From: Helicobacter himalayensis
Lineage (GTDB): Bacteria; Campylobacterota; Campylobacteria; Campylobacterales; Helicobacteraceae
Direction of reading: 5' to 3'
NCBI RefSeq assembly: GCF_001602095.1
Contig: NZ_CP014991.1
Span: 930,001 to 994,000, forward strand
DNA length: 64,000 nt
The notes under the pieces are model-generated. The model was not told where the DNA came from. It saw only the letters and a program-made list of their open reading frames with translations, and searched no databases. Below, one piece after another: positions 8,459 through 17,875 of the stretch (the stretch's first letter is position 1; every line of letters starts with the position of its first letter). The translations under genes were made by a program, and so were the position numbers.

Positions 8459-10243
8459 CTAGAATCCATTAATAACTTTACTTAATATCGCATCGCTTTC
8501 TTTAAGCTTCTCAGAGCGCTCAACTACGCTTTTAATAACCTCCGAAGACTTATGCAAAAGCCCATCGATTTCATTGAGTTCATTAATAATCCCGCGCGTT
8601 TGCTGTGTGATAGCAGCAGAACCCTTAGATTGTTCATCTGTATTTTGCACCACTTCAAGCATAAAGTCTTGAATCGTCTGAATGCTTTGCTTTGAAGTGT
8701 CCGCCTCGCGTGAAAGGTCATTAAATGTTTCGGAATTTTGCGTAATTGAGGCACTAATTTCATCAAGTGAGTGCATTACGATATTTATACGCACTTCAAT
8801 TTCTTGCAGGCTTTTTTGCGTGGATTCTGCAAGCTTGCGCACTTCATCAGCCACGACTGCAAAGCCTCTGCCGTGCTCGCCTGCGCGCGCCGCCTCAATA
8901 GCAGCATTGAGTGCGAGTAAATTTGTCTGGTCTGCCACATCATAGATGAGTGAAGAAACATCTTTAATCTGCGTTACACTTTCACTCAAATGTTGAAGTT
9001 TAGAGTTTAGCTCATTTTGGCTCTGCACCGCTTGCTCTAGCTCTTGCAAAAGTGAATTTACATGCGAGCTTGTATCATCAAGGCAGTTTTTGCTTTGTGA
9101 GATTCTTTGCTGTGAGGCGTTTGAAAGCTCAATGTTAGAATCTAGTGCTTCCACAATGCTATTTCCTGATTGCGTATTTTTGCTTGTGCGCGCGACAATG
9201 TCTTTAATGTTTTTCTCCAAATCCGCAATGTATTGATTTAAGCGCATAATCTCCTCTGTCGTATGTCCAGCAACTTCGATAGTTTGCTTCATCTTATCAA
9301 CAAAGGAATTGATGAAAAGCCCTACAATATGAAGCTCATCTTTTTCGCCTCTTCCAAGTCGCAAAGTCCCTCCTGCGCGTAGTTTTTCCCCACCTTTGCT
9401 AACATCTTGCAGATAGGAAACCACACTTTGAGAATCCGCCCCAAAGCGTCTTAAGATTTTAAAGATAATAAGCATACTTGTCGCTGTGATAAGCAAAATC
9501 ACCAACAACATAAAGAATATAAAATTTGACTGATTTTTTGCAAAATCTCGCATAGAATCTAGCGTTCCTAGATTTTCTAATACCGCAGAGAGAGAGACAG
9601 AGTTTTGACTTAAACTCTCCCCAATTTCTTGTATGTTTTTTGTCGAGCTATCAAGCTTTTTGCTCACATCACTTGTCATATCATAAATGCGTTCAATCAA
9701 AATTGAATGAATTTCTTGAAAATATTTCTCCAAATTTAAGCATAAATCCTTAACATTTTGAGAGTTAAGCGCGCTTGTGATTTTAGGGTAAAAGCCCTGC
9801 AAATCCGCGTCATTCTTAATAAAACTATCATTCCAGCTTGCTGTCATTTGAAGAATAATATTTTTATTTTTTGCGTCATTTGGGTTGATAAGGAGCGAGA
9901 TAAGCTTCGCATTAATCTGCCCGATAAACTCAAACTGCTCGATAAGCTCCTCATAAGAATCCATCGTTTGGTTTGTCTGGACTATATGCCCTTTCATTAT
10001 ATTGATTTGCTCTGTGGCGTGAGTAGAAAGCTCGTTTAGCGCCTTGAAATTTTCCTCCACACTTTGCAAGCTTTTTGCGTCATAGCTCACAAAGTCTGAA
10101 AAAGTGGATTTAAACAAAAAAAAGGAAAGTGCCAAAAGTATGATTAATGCTGATAAAGTCGAAAGCCCGATATTAAGCTTACTTGAAAGGCTAAGATTCT
10201 TTAATCTACTTAGTATGCTCTCTTTCTTAGCATTCGCATTCAA
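8459..10243 (-). CDS. Methyl-accepting chemotaxis protein
   Basis: A 594-residue transmembrane chemoreceptor. A first membrane helix lies at about residues 25-47, a periplasmic helical domain follows to about 230, and a second helix lies at about 238-262. The cytoplasmic part contains the conserved signalling hairpin with [16 protein letters not shown] and [14 protein letters not shown], which contacts CheA/CheW. The start is TTG 10243, preceded by GGAG at the right spacing. No C-terminal CheR/CheB-tethering pentapeptide is seen. It lies 31 bases after the small periplasmic protein gene, in an apparent operon with the upstream outer-membrane protein. The ligand is unknown. Confidence 0.9.
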   Translation of the reverse strand: MNANAKKESILSRLKNLSLSSKLNIGLSTLSALIILLALSFFLFKSTFSDFVSYDAKSLQSVEENFKALNELSTHATEQINIMKGHIVQTNQTMDSYEELIEQFEFIGQINAKLISLLINPNDAKNKNIILQMTASWNDSFIKNDADLQGFYPKITSALNSQNVKDLCLNLEKYFQEIHSILIERIYDMTSDVSKKLDSSTKNIQEIGESLSQNSVSLSAVLENLGTLDSMRDFAKNQSNFIFFMLLVILLITATSMLIIFKILRRFGADSQSVVSYLQDVSKGGEKLRAGGTLRLGRGEKDELHIVGLFINSFVDKMKQTIEVAGHTTEEIMRLNQYIADLEKNIKDIVARTSKNTQSGNSIVEALDSNIELSNASQQRISQSKNCLDDTSSHVNSLLQELEQAVQSQNELNSKLQHLSESVTQIKDVSSLIYDVADQTNLLALNAAIEAARAGEHGRGFAVVADEVRKLAESTQKSLQEIEVRINIVMHSLDEISASITQNSETFNDLSREADTSKQSIQTIQDFMLEVVQNTDEQSKGSAAITQQTRGIINELNEIDGLLHKSSEVIKSVVERSEKLKESDAILSKVINGF

Positions 10244-10274
10244 TTGACACTCCTTTTTTATATAAGTTTAAAAT

Positions 10275-10511
10275 TTATTTACCAGCGACTTGCTCTTTGT
10301 TTGGATTATCCGCAGCTTGGGCTATCATACATTTTTCCAAAGTCTTAGCATCTGCGCTATCTGTTACCTTTTTTGACACCCAACGTTGAATCTGACTCAT
10401 TGTTTTTGAGGCAGGGTCTGGTGCATCATACTTTTGCATTAAAGACGCACAATTAGCTAGGGCAAAACTTGGAATTATCGCTATTAGAGCGATTAAAAGA
10501 TATTTTTTCAT
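10275..10511 (-). CDS. Small periplasmic protein of unknown function
   Basis: A 78-residue protein with a clean signal peptide (basic MKKY, hydrophobic core, cleavage likely after ALA at residues 17-19), giving a mature product of about 59 residues. The mature part has two cysteines, C21 and C61, that could form a disulphide. It has a good ribosome-binding site (GAAAGGAG) and lies between the porin-like gene (20 bases upstream) and the chemoreceptor gene (31 bases downstream). I do not recognise the family. Confidence 0.7.
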   Translation of the reverse strand: MKKYLLIALIAIIPSFALANCASLMQKYDAPDPASKTMSQIQRWVSKKVTDSADAKTLEKCMIAQAADNPNKEQVAGK

Positions 10512-10531
10512 AAGTTTCTCCTTTCTTTAAT

Positions 10532-11884
10532 TTAGAATCGTAGCAAATATGACACCGCAAGATTTTGATTTTTCAAGTATTGATTATCTGTTGCTGCAAA
10601 AAGTTGAGGTGTCGTGTATCTATTGTATTGATTTGTGTAGCTTAGGCGGAAAAATTGATTAATATCAATTTGGAAAATCGCATACACATCATGCACTTCA
10701 CCGCGCGTATTGCGGAAGTTGAATGGGTCATTCACACTGACACGAGAGAAAGCATACCAATACTGGCTTCCGTGGAAGTACTCATAGCCAAGCTTGAAAT
10801 ACGAGCTAAAGTCATAGCGAAAACCTGCATGCACCGCATAGCCGGATTCTTCAGCAAATAAACTGGGGGCGTTCACACCTAAAGAATTTAGGTGTGAATT
10901 CACACCCTGTGAGTAAGTGTAAGATACAAACCAATTTAACCCACTGCCTAGCAATCTGTCATTTTCAAAATGCACATTAAGATAGCGAATATCACCAAGA
11001 TTTGTCGCATTTTTTCCACCTCCAAGCCCATCAGCAATGCTATTTGGCAAACTTTCTTTCGGTGCCGCATAATTGCTAAGGTTAATAAAAGTTAGCATTG
11101 CCAAGCTTGTCCCAAAGCTTTTTGGTAAAAATGGCGTTTCAATTGCCCCAAATACGAGATTTGCATCTGCTGTGCTTGATTTTTCAGGGGAGAAAATACT
11201 TCCACCACCTGCAAATTCTGTCGGATAGAGAGGCTGATACACTTTTGAGAATCCCGTGCGAATTGCCACATCTTTATTATCTCTAAAAGGATAGTAAGTA
11301 AGCACCCCCCCATCACCAAGCGCATTTACTGCTAAGGCTGGATAGGTGCTCATTCTAGCAGAGCCATTGCGGAGATTTGAGCCCGGACCATCAGTGCCGG
11401 GCAAACGACCAACCGTCAAAGCAAAGTGATTGCCTAAAAATAAATCCACATAAGCGCGCTCTACATAAATCGCCGAGCTTCCGCCTACACCGCGCCCCGC
11501 GTCAAGTGAACCGATAGTAGGAGTTGTAAAAACCAAGTCGCCAAATGCCTTTGTCATTGAAAGACGACCTGTAAATTTTGTATAGTCGTTAATATCTGCT
11601 TTCATATTGAGATATAAGCCCATAGCCCATTTATTTGCCTGTGTTGTATTTGGAAAGTCAACTTCTCCTCTGCCACCGTCTCTTGTGAAAACATTATTCA
11701 TTGTAGCGTTAAAGTCAAGTCCAAAGCGGATTTTATTTAACTCTGCTTTTGTCTCTACTTCTTCAATGAACTTTTCTAGCTCATCGATTTGCTTTTGCAA
11801 CGCCCTCTCATCTGCTAATCCCGCTGACGCAAAAAGTGAAACACTTAACGCGCCTGCAAGGAAGTTTGAAGTTAGCTTTTTCAT
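10532..11884 (-). CDS. Outer-membrane beta-barrel protein, DUF3373-like
   Basis: A 450-residue secreted protein. A signal peptide (residues 1-24, cleavage after GLA) is followed by a short coiled coil (about 26-50) and then alternating amphipathic strands ending in the aromatic C-terminus YLLRF typical of outer-membrane barrels. The layout matches the DUF3373 family of Campylobacterota putative porins. A C7/G7 run lies inside the coding sequence near 11315 without breaking the frame. It is first in an apparent operon with the small periplasmic protein and chemoreceptor. Confidence 0.8.
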   Translation of the reverse strand: MKKLTSNFLAGALSVSLFASAGLADERALQKQIDELEKFIEEVETKAELNKIRFGLDFNATMNNVFTRDGGRGEVDFPNTTQANKWAMGLYLNMKADINDYTKFTGRLSMTKAFGDLVFTTPTIGSLDAGRGVGGSSAIYVERAYVDLFLGNHFALTVGRLPGTDGPGSNLRNGSARMSTYPALAVNALGDGGVLTYYPFRDNKDVAIRTGFSKVYQPLYPTEFAGGGSIFSPEKSSTADANLVFGAIETPFLPKSFGTSLAMLTFINLSNYAAPKESLPNSIADGLGGGKNATNLGDIRYLNVHFENDRLLGSGLNWFVSYTYSQGVNSHLNSLGVNAPSLFAEESGYAVHAGFRYDFSSYFKLGYEYFHGSQYWYAFSRVSVNDPFNFRNTRGEVHDVYAIFQIDINQFFRLSYTNQYNRYTTPQLFAATDNQYLKNQNLAVSYLLRF

Positions 11885-11924
11885 TCCTTTTCCTTGTTAA
11901 TGTAAGATTTAAAACAAAGTTCGG

Positions 11925-11930
11925 ATTATA
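11925..11930 (-). promoter_or_regulatory. Candidate -10 box (TATAAT) of the porin-chemoreceptor operon
   Basis: On the minus strand TATAAT lies 40 bases upstream of the porin ATG, inside a long AT-rich tract. No clear -35 element is visible, as usual for this phylum. Confidence 0.5.
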
Positions 11931-12154
11931 TAAATACAAACACTAAAAAAAACTTAAAATATAAACAAATTTTAACTTTATTCAAAATTTTTTGCTACAA
12001 AAACTAAACTTTTTAAGCATTTATTAAGCAAAATTTTTCATAGCAAAAAGTTGAGAAGCTTTAAGATTCTATTCCTTTGAATGTATCACCTTCGCGGAAG
12101 TAAATTCCGCTTCGCCTCCGCTACGCGCTCATACTCGGCGTTTTTTAGTTGTTT

Positions 12155-12243
12155 AGAATCTAAGATTCTAAGATATTTCGCTAACGCTCAAGATGACAAA
12201 TTGACTTATCATTCTGAGACTTTAGCCGAAGAATCTTAGATTC
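12155..12243. repeat. Palindromic intergenic repeat, copy 1
   Basis: An imperfect inverted repeat. The left arm runs from TAAGATATTTCGCTAACGCT at 12169 and the right arm ends with GAAGAATCTTA near 12238. Its arms read ATGACAA and ATCATTCTGAG toward the centre. A second, more diverged copy is at 17641-17722. It resembles the widespread class of small palindromic elements with a GTCATT...GAAGAATCT core. Confidence 0.6.
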
Positions 12244-12249
12244 TGCCTT

Positions 12250-12720
12250 CTATGGTATAAAGCTCCACTTATAATAATTTGACATAAAAAGTCTGATGTC
12301 ATTTATTGCCTTTTTTATATCGCCAAGCGATGATTCTAAAGAGCAGAAATTGAATCAATAGACTTATTTACTCGTTTTAGCTCCTCTATTTTAAACTCGA
12401 TAATTTCTGCATCGTCAGCAGATTCTCATCGCTTTCTAAAGTTTTCAAATCCTTGCTAAGCTCTTGAACTTCTGTTTTGATGGATTTCTTGGCATTTTTC
12501 AGCACTTCTTTAAAATATCGTAAAATCTAACCCTAAAGTCTCTAGAACTTTTAAGGTTTATGTCAATCTAATGGGCACCACCTTGTATGCCATAACGCCT
12601 CTTTTGATTTTTCTCGTATTGTCTTTCAGACAATTTTACACTTGTTTCTTTGAAACTTCAAACATTGCTTTAAGCAAATTCCTTTGCCCTTTGCCAAACT
12701 CTAGGAAGTTTTTGAAAACT
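12250..12720 (-). pseudogene. Decayed gene of unknown function
   Basis: On the minus strand the 470 bases downstream of fapA carry successive protein-like fragments in different frames: KNFLEFGKGQRNLLKAMF, VKLSERQYEKNQKRRYGIQ, EVLKNAKKSIKTEVQELSK, IIEFKIEELKRVNKSIDSI and finally SLGDIKKAINDIRLFMSNYY, with a stop at 12250-12252. The fragments are rich in Lys, Glu and Leu and partly coiled-coil. Joining them needs several frameshifts and removal of stops, so it is a gene remnant. I do not recognise the parent family. Confidence 0.4.
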
Positions 12721-12722
12721 CC

Positions 12723-14576
12723 CTAACATCGCTTGAGTTTTAGCTCATCGATACAAATATTGCATTGCTCCTCGTTTTCTAGGCTCATCATATCTCTGCC
12801 TTGTGGGAAAAGGTACTCATAAAAGACATCATTATGCCTGTGCCATTTGCCAAAGTTTAGAATCCTTGCACCTTTTAGCGTCTCATCAAGAGCTTTTAGC
12901 TCTAAATCGCAGGTTTTTGCGCTTGTTTGTATGGTGTGTATGCGCTCTTTTAAAAACTGCGCGTGGCGGACAATGACGATATATTCTGCCACAGCTTTTG
13001 TGATACGCTTATCAATTGGCTCATTGAGGCGCTTTTTTTCTGTCATTATCGCTTTAAGCTGCGTGATGATAGGCTTTGCGCGCTTGATTGTGGCATTATC
13101 TTTGCTCAAAAGCTCAAGCAGTCTGTTTATCTTATCTACACAATCTTGCATAAATTTCGTGTTTGCCTCGATTTTTTCCCTATCTTTAAAATACGCGCGT
13201 GGTGAAATGTAAAGCTCATTTTCCCCGCCATCAAGAAGTTTAATTTCAAGCAAGTGCGAAAAATACAGCTTTGCATTTGAATGCAGTTTTTCAATCTTAA
13301 TCTCCTTTGCCCTCACACTTCCACCGCTAAGCTCGCCAATCTCCACACTGCCCGCATCAATGCTACCTAGTTGAGATTGCTTAATCTTAAGAGAATCCGC
13401 CCTCACACTTCCTTTGTGAAACTCAATCTCGCAAGTTCGCGCCTCCAAATACGAGCTTTGGTGCGTTTGCCCATGCACTTTTAAATCATTTGCAAAAATC
13501 CGACTTTTCTCACCAATGCAACCTATAATATCCACTTCCGCCGCTTCTAAAATCGTGCCTTTACCAAGTGCGTCATCATTTGGGTTTGGTGAGGTGATAC
13601 TAAGCGCGATACCCTTTTCCCTACCACCGAGCAGATTCCCGGTGCTACGCAAACTCACTTCTTTGAAGTCCTTTTCATCAAGCAGTTTTAACTCATCTTG
13701 CAAAAAAGACACATAGCCCAAAACCTGCGCGTGATAAAGCACACTCCCATTTTCGCCATCACTTTTATTAAACGCACCTTGTGGGTATTTGATTTCTGGC
13801 ATTTTCGCTTCCTGTCCATCGTTGTCGGTTGTGCGTTCTGCTTGTTTGTAATCCCCTAGCAAATCTCGCCCACTTACGCCATTTTGTGGAGGAGTGAGCC
13901 TTAGCACTAAGTCATTTGGCGCAACGGCAAAAGAAGCAAATTCCATTGTGGTGTCATTTGCCTTTTCCCATTCTATTTTGGGGTAAAACTCCGCTTGCAA
14001 AGGGAGTGAAGGCACATACTCGCTTGCAAAAAGCTCAAAGCTAAATTCCTTGCTAAGTTTAGAATCTTCATTAAGAATATTTTCTTGCTTGAGTGTTTGG
14101 ATTCCTTTTTTTAGAATCTCCATAATCCGTGCTTTTTTAGCTTTAGATTCTAACTCAATGATGATTTTTTGTAATGCTTGTTGGCGCGCCACCTCCGCAT
14201 AGAGATTCTCAAAAAATGCTTCATCTTCGTGTATTTCAAGCCCCGCTTTTAGCACGAGATTTGCCCTTGCGTTATGCGCGTGCAATGTGAGCGCAACAAA
14301 TTGCATTAAATCCTCATTTTTCGCGCCTCGAACGCTAATATCAAAGCTTTGTCGCAAGGAGCATTTACTTTGCAAAACAGAATCCAACTCGCTAGATTCT
14401 ATTTTTGTAAGCTTTTGTTTAGAATCTGTCCCGTTTATCTCCGCGCGAAAGGTTCTTACTTCCAAAATATCAAAGCTAAGCGCACCAAAAGGCAATACAT
14501 AGAGATTTGAAATCCTTTCTAAATTTTGCGCTACATCAAAGCATTCCCGTATAATGACGGGGTGAAATTCTTGCAT
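12723..14576 (-). CDS. FapA (DUF342) family protein, flagellar assembly protein A-like
   Basis: A 617-residue protein. The middle (about residues 215-440) has the glycine-rich repeated turns of the FapA/DUF342 right-handed helix, including LRLTPPQNGVSGRDLLGD (from about residue 230) and successive G-S-V/I-x-A turns. The C-terminal part is helical and probably coiled-coil. The family is linked to polar flagellar assembly or localisation in some bacteria, but its role in Helicobacter is not settled. It is divergent from murJ with 73 bases between the starts, the same arrangement I recall at the H. pylori mviN-cysS locus. Confidence 0.8.
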   Translation of the reverse strand: MQEFHPVIIRECFDVAQNLERISNLYVLPFGALSFDILEVRTFRAEINGTDSKQKLTKIESSELDSVLQSKCSLRQSFDISVRGAKNEDLMQFVALTLHAHNARANLVLKAGLEIHEDEAFFENLYAEVARQQALQKIIIELESKAKKARIMEILKKGIQTLKQENILNEDSKLSKEFSFELFASEYVPSLPLQAEFYPKIEWEKANDTTMEFASFAVAPNDLVLRLTPPQNGVSGRDLLGDYKQAERTTDNDGQEAKMPEIKYPQGAFNKSDGENGSVLYHAQVLGYVSFLQDELKLLDEKDFKEVSLRSTGNLLGGREKGIALSITSPNPNDDALGKGTILEAAEVDIIGCIGEKSRIFANDLKVHGQTHQSSYLEARTCEIEFHKGSVRADSLKIKQSQLGSIDAGSVEIGELSGGSVRAKEIKIEKLHSNAKLYFSHLLEIKLLDGGENELYISPRAYFKDREKIEANTKFMQDCVDKINRLLELLSKDNATIKRAKPIITQLKAIMTEKKRLNEPIDKRITKAVAEYIVIVRHAQFLKERIHTIQTSAKTCDLELKALDETLKGARILNFGKWHRHNDVFYEYLFPQGRDMMSLENEEQCNICIDELKLKRC

Positions 14577-14592
14577 TTGCCCACTCCTTTGC

Positions 14593-14598
14593 TATAAT
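14593..14598 (+). promoter_or_regulatory. Candidate -10 box (TATAAT) of murJ-cysS
   Basis: A perfect TATAAT preceded by GC (extended -10 context) lies 52 bases upstream of the murJ TTG start in the 73-base divergent region shared with fapA. Confidence 0.55.
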
Positions 14599-14649
14599 TA
14601 CGCGCTAAATTCTAGCTTTTTTACACTTATAAAACTTTAAGGCACTATT

Positions 14650-16101
14650 TTGATATTTAAAGCATTTTTAACAAACTCTATGGGAATTTTATGCTCGCGC
14701 ATTTTTGGTTTTATGCGTGATTTGTGTATGGCGTCATTTTTGGGCGCGGGCGTGGCGAGCGATATATTTTTTGTCGCGTTTAAGTTACCAAATCTTTTTC
14801 GGCGCATTTTTGCTGAAGGTGCGTTTGTGCAGAGCTTTTTACCGAGCTTTATTGACACGCGCAAAAAGGGCGCATTTAGCGTGATTATTTTTTGCGTGTT
14901 TTTTGCGTTTATTTTCTTACTAAGCCTTTGTGTGTGGCAGTTTAGCGGGATTTTTACAAAGGCGCTGGCAAATGGATTTTCAGATTCTCAAATCGAGCTT
15001 GCAAAGCCCATTGTGGCAATAAATTTTTGGTATTTAGAGCTTATTTTTTGTGCGACATTTTTTGGCTCGCTGTTGCAGTATAAAAACTGCTTTTGGGTGA
15101 GCGCGTATAACACGGCGCTTTTAAATATCTGTATGATTATTGCGCTGTTTGTCGCGCGTGATAGCGAGGATTTACAAGCGGTGTATGTGCTAAGTTATGG
15201 CGTTTTGTGCGGTGGCGCAGCGCAGGTGGTGTTGCATTTTTATCCTTTGGTGCAGTTTGGATTTTTTAGGGTGTTTTATGTCGGTGTGCGTGAAATAATG
15301 CAAAGCTTTAAGATGCGCAGAAACAATCCAAGCAAGCTAGATTCTATCTTGTGCGATGTGAATAGCTTTTTTAAGCAGTTTTTCCCCGCACTTTTGGGAA
15401 GCTCCACCGCACAAATTGCGTCATTTTTAGACACGCTCATCGCCTCGTTTTTAAGCTCTGGGGCAATTAGCTACCTCTATTATGCAAACAGAATCTTTCA
15501 GCTCCCACTCGCCATTTTTGCCATTGCGGCTTCTAGCGCCCTTTTTCCCACTATTGCAAAAGCTGTCAAAAATGCGCAAACTTCCCAAGCTCTAAGGCTT
15601 ATGAAACGCGCTTTTTGGTTACTTTTTATTGTTTTGTTAGTGTGCGTGATTGGCGGGATAATGCTAAGAAATGAGATTATTTGGCTACTTTTTGAGCGCG
15701 GAAAGTTTGTGCGCGAGGATACTTTGGAAGTCGCACTTGTATTTGCTGGCTATATGATTGGCTTGCTGCCTTTTGGACTTGCGAGAATCTTTTCACTCTG
15801 GCTTTATGCACACAAAATGCAGGGCAAAGCCGCAAAGATTTCCGCCATTTCGCTTTTATGCGGGGTGGGATTTTCACTCCTTTTAATGCGTCCATTTGGC
15901 GCAAGTGGGCTAGCGCTCGCATCTTCGCTTGGTGGGGTGCTGTATTTTGCACTTACAATTAGAATCTTTGGGGCAAAAGAGTTTTTAAATATGCTTAAAA
16001 ATCTTAAAGCTTGGATTTTGCTTGTTATAATTGCGCTTTGTGAAATTGCACTTTTGGGTATTTTTCAAAAATATGAATATGTATTTGGGATTTCTTTGTA
16101 G
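14650..16101 (+). CDS. murJ: Lipid II flippase MurJ (MviN family)
   Basis: A 483-residue, very hydrophobic inner-membrane protein with about 13-14 predicted membrane helices. It flips lipid II to the periplasmic face for peptidoglycan synthesis. Family features: FMRDLCMASFLGAG near residues 21-35, the FKLPNLFRRIFAEGAF segment near 45-60, and YYANRIFQLPLAIFAIA in the middle. The start is TTG at 14650, just where the homologous N-terminus would begin. cysS follows after 9 bases, so they are co-transcribed. Confidence 0.92.
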   Translation: MIFKAFLTNSMGILCSRIFGFMRDLCMASFLGAGVASDIFFVAFKLPNLFRRIFAEGAFVQSFLPSFIDTRKKGAFSVIIFCVFFAFIFLLSLCVWQFSGIFTKALANGFSDSQIELAKPIVAINFWYLELIFCATFFGSLLQYKNCFWVSAYNTALLNICMIIALFVARDSEDLQAVYVLSYGVLCGGAAQVVLHFYPLVQFGFFRVFYVGVREIMQSFKMRRNNPSKLDSILCDVNSFFKQFFPALLGSSTAQIASFLDTLIASFLSSGAISYLYYANRIFQLPLAIFAIAASSALFPTIAKAVKNAQTSQALRLMKRAFWLLFIVLLVCVIGGIMLRNEIIWLLFERGKFVREDTLEVALVFAGYMIGLLPFGLARIFSLWLYAHKMQGKAAKISAISLLCGVGFSLLLMRPFGASGLALASSLGGVLYFALTIRIFGAKEFLNMLKNLKAWILLVIIALCEIALLGIFQKYEYVFGISL

Positions 16102-16110
16102 GAGGAAAAT

Positions 16111-17598
16111 GTGTCAGGGATTAAACTTTATAATAGCGCGAAAAAAGAAAAATGCGAGTTTCAAAGTATCAAACCAAAAAAGCTGAGAATGTATGTGTGC
16201 GGTCCTACGGCGTATGATTACGCGCATTTGGGACACGCGAGAAGCTCGATTGTGTTTGATTTGTGGCGGAGAGTGTTTTTGGTAAATGGCTATGAAGTGG
16301 TGTTTGCAAAAAATTTTACAGATATTGATGATAAGATTATTAAAAAGCTTTTAGATTCTAAGCGCACAGATACGCCATTTAGCTCAATGCAGGAATTGAG
16401 CGAGTTTTACATTCAGTCATATTTAGAAGAGATGGATTTACTCAATGTCCTGCGTGCAGATATTGAGCCACGCGCTATGGAAAATCTCGTGCCTATTATC
16501 GAAATGATAGAAAAGCTCTTAGCAAGCGGATATGCGTATGAGGGTGCAAATGGCGATGTGTATTTAAGTATCCAAAAAGACCCGCTGTATGGCTCGCTTT
16601 CATCGCGTGCAAAAGAGGATTCTCAAAGTTTGCAAAGTCGCATTGAAAACAAAAGCGACAAGATAGAATCAAGGGATTTCGCGCTGTGGAAAGGCTATAA
16701 AGGCGAGGAAGATTTGGGCTTTACAAGCAATTTTGGCAAAGGGCGTCCGGGCTGGCATATCGAGTGTAGTGCGATGATTGAAAAGCATTTAGCATATAAA
16801 GACGAGATATTTTGCATTGATATTCACGCAGGGGGCGCGGATTTGCTCTTCCCTCATCACGAAAATGAGGCAAGTCAAACGCGTTGCGCGACACAAAAAG
16901 AGTTGGCGAAATATTGGCTTCACAATGGCTTTGTAACCATCAATGGCGAAAAAATGAGTAAATCACTTGGTAATAGTTTCTTTCTCAAAGACGCATTGAA
17001 AGCTTATCACGGCGAGATTGTGCGGAATTACTTGCTTGGCGTGCATTATCGTTTGAGCTTGAGCTTCAACGAGCTAGATTTGCTAAACTCAAAAAAGCGC
17101 CTTGATAAAATCTATCGGCTAAAAAAGCGCCTAAATAGCGAGGAAGCAAGCACACCAAAGGAGGCAAAAGCATTGCAGGAATTTTATCAACAGAATCTGC
17201 AAGGTGCGGATTCTGAATTTGTGGGAAGCTTGCTAGAAGCGCTCAATGAGGACTTAAACATTTCAAAAGCTCTAAGCGTGATTGAAGAAATGCTAAATCA
17301 CACAAACGAACTGCTTGATAAAAATCCAAAGGACAAAGGGCTAAAGGCGCGCACAATGTGCAATCTTAATATTATAAGCGCGCTTTTAGGGGTAGGGGCT
17401 TTGCACGCGCAGGAATATTTCCAGCTAGGTGTGAGCGAGGAGAAAAAAGCAACAATAGAAAATCTCATCAACAAACGCGCGCAGGCAAAGGCGCAGAAAG
17501 ACTATGTGAGCGCGGATTCTCTGCGTGAAGAGCTCAAAAATATGGGCGTTGAGATTATGGATACACCACAAGGCACAAATTGGGAGTATGTGGGATAG
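16111..17598 (+). CDS. cysS: Cysteinyl-tRNA synthetase
   Basis: A 495-residue class I aminoacyl-tRNA synthetase. The HIGH-equivalent HLGH is in YDYAHLGHARSS at about residues 35-46, and KMSKSLGN is near residue 290. Zinc ligands are visible at C30 and in the GWHIECSAM and HHENEASQ segments. The start is GTG, with AGGAGG 6 bases upstream overlapping the murJ stop. The C-terminus carries the helical anticodon-binding region. Confidence 0.95.
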   Translation: MSGIKLYNSAKKEKCEFQSIKPKKLRMYVCGPTAYDYAHLGHARSSIVFDLWRRVFLVNGYEVVFAKNFTDIDDKIIKKLLDSKRTDTPFSSMQELSEFYIQSYLEEMDLLNVLRADIEPRAMENLVPIIEMIEKLLASGYAYEGANGDVYLSIQKDPLYGSLSSRAKEDSQSLQSRIENKSDKIESRDFALWKGYKGEEDLGFTSNFGKGRPGWHIECSAMIEKHLAYKDEIFCIDIHAGGADLLFPHHENEASQTRCATQKELAKYWLHNGFVTINGEKMSKSLGNSFFLKDALKAYHGEIVRNYLLGVHYRLSLSFNELDLLNSKKRLDKIYRLKKRLNSEEASTPKEAKALQEFYQQNLQGADSEFVGSLLEALNEDLNISKALSVIEEMLNHTNELLDKNPKDKGLKARTMCNLNIISALLGVGALHAQEYFQLGVSEEKKATIENLINKRAQAKAQKDYVSADSLREELKNMGVEIMDTPQGTNWEYVG

Positions 17599-17640
17599 AG
17601 TGGGGATTCATCCGCGAAGGTGATACAATTTGAGGGCGCA

Positions 17641-17722
17641 GATTCTTAAATCTAAGATATTTTACTAATGCTTAATATGACAATTTACCTTGTCATTACT
17701 TAAGCGCAGGCAAAGAATCTAA
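17641..17722. repeat. Palindromic intergenic repeat, copy 2
   Basis: Between cysS and ogt. The left arm begins TCTAAGATATTTTACTAATG at 17651 and the right arm ends AAAGAATCTAAA near 17722, with ATGACAATTTA and TGTCATTACTTAA facing each other at the centre. It aligns with the element at 12155-12243 but has diverged. Confidence 0.5.
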
Positions 17723-17875
17723 AATTGCCAAACCGCATTGTAGAATCTTAGATTCTAATTCCTCTTCTAACTCCTCGTATTCAAGCTCTCCTACGCTTTT
17801 TTTCGCATAATTTTTACTTTACTTTTTTTAAGTTGTTGTAAGCTAATATCCTGCTAGATTCAAGGAGGGTGCGGG

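Noticed and set aside
11315-11321. C7 run inside the DUF3373-like gene
   Set aside because: Frame is continuous and the run is shorter than the clear contingency tracts.
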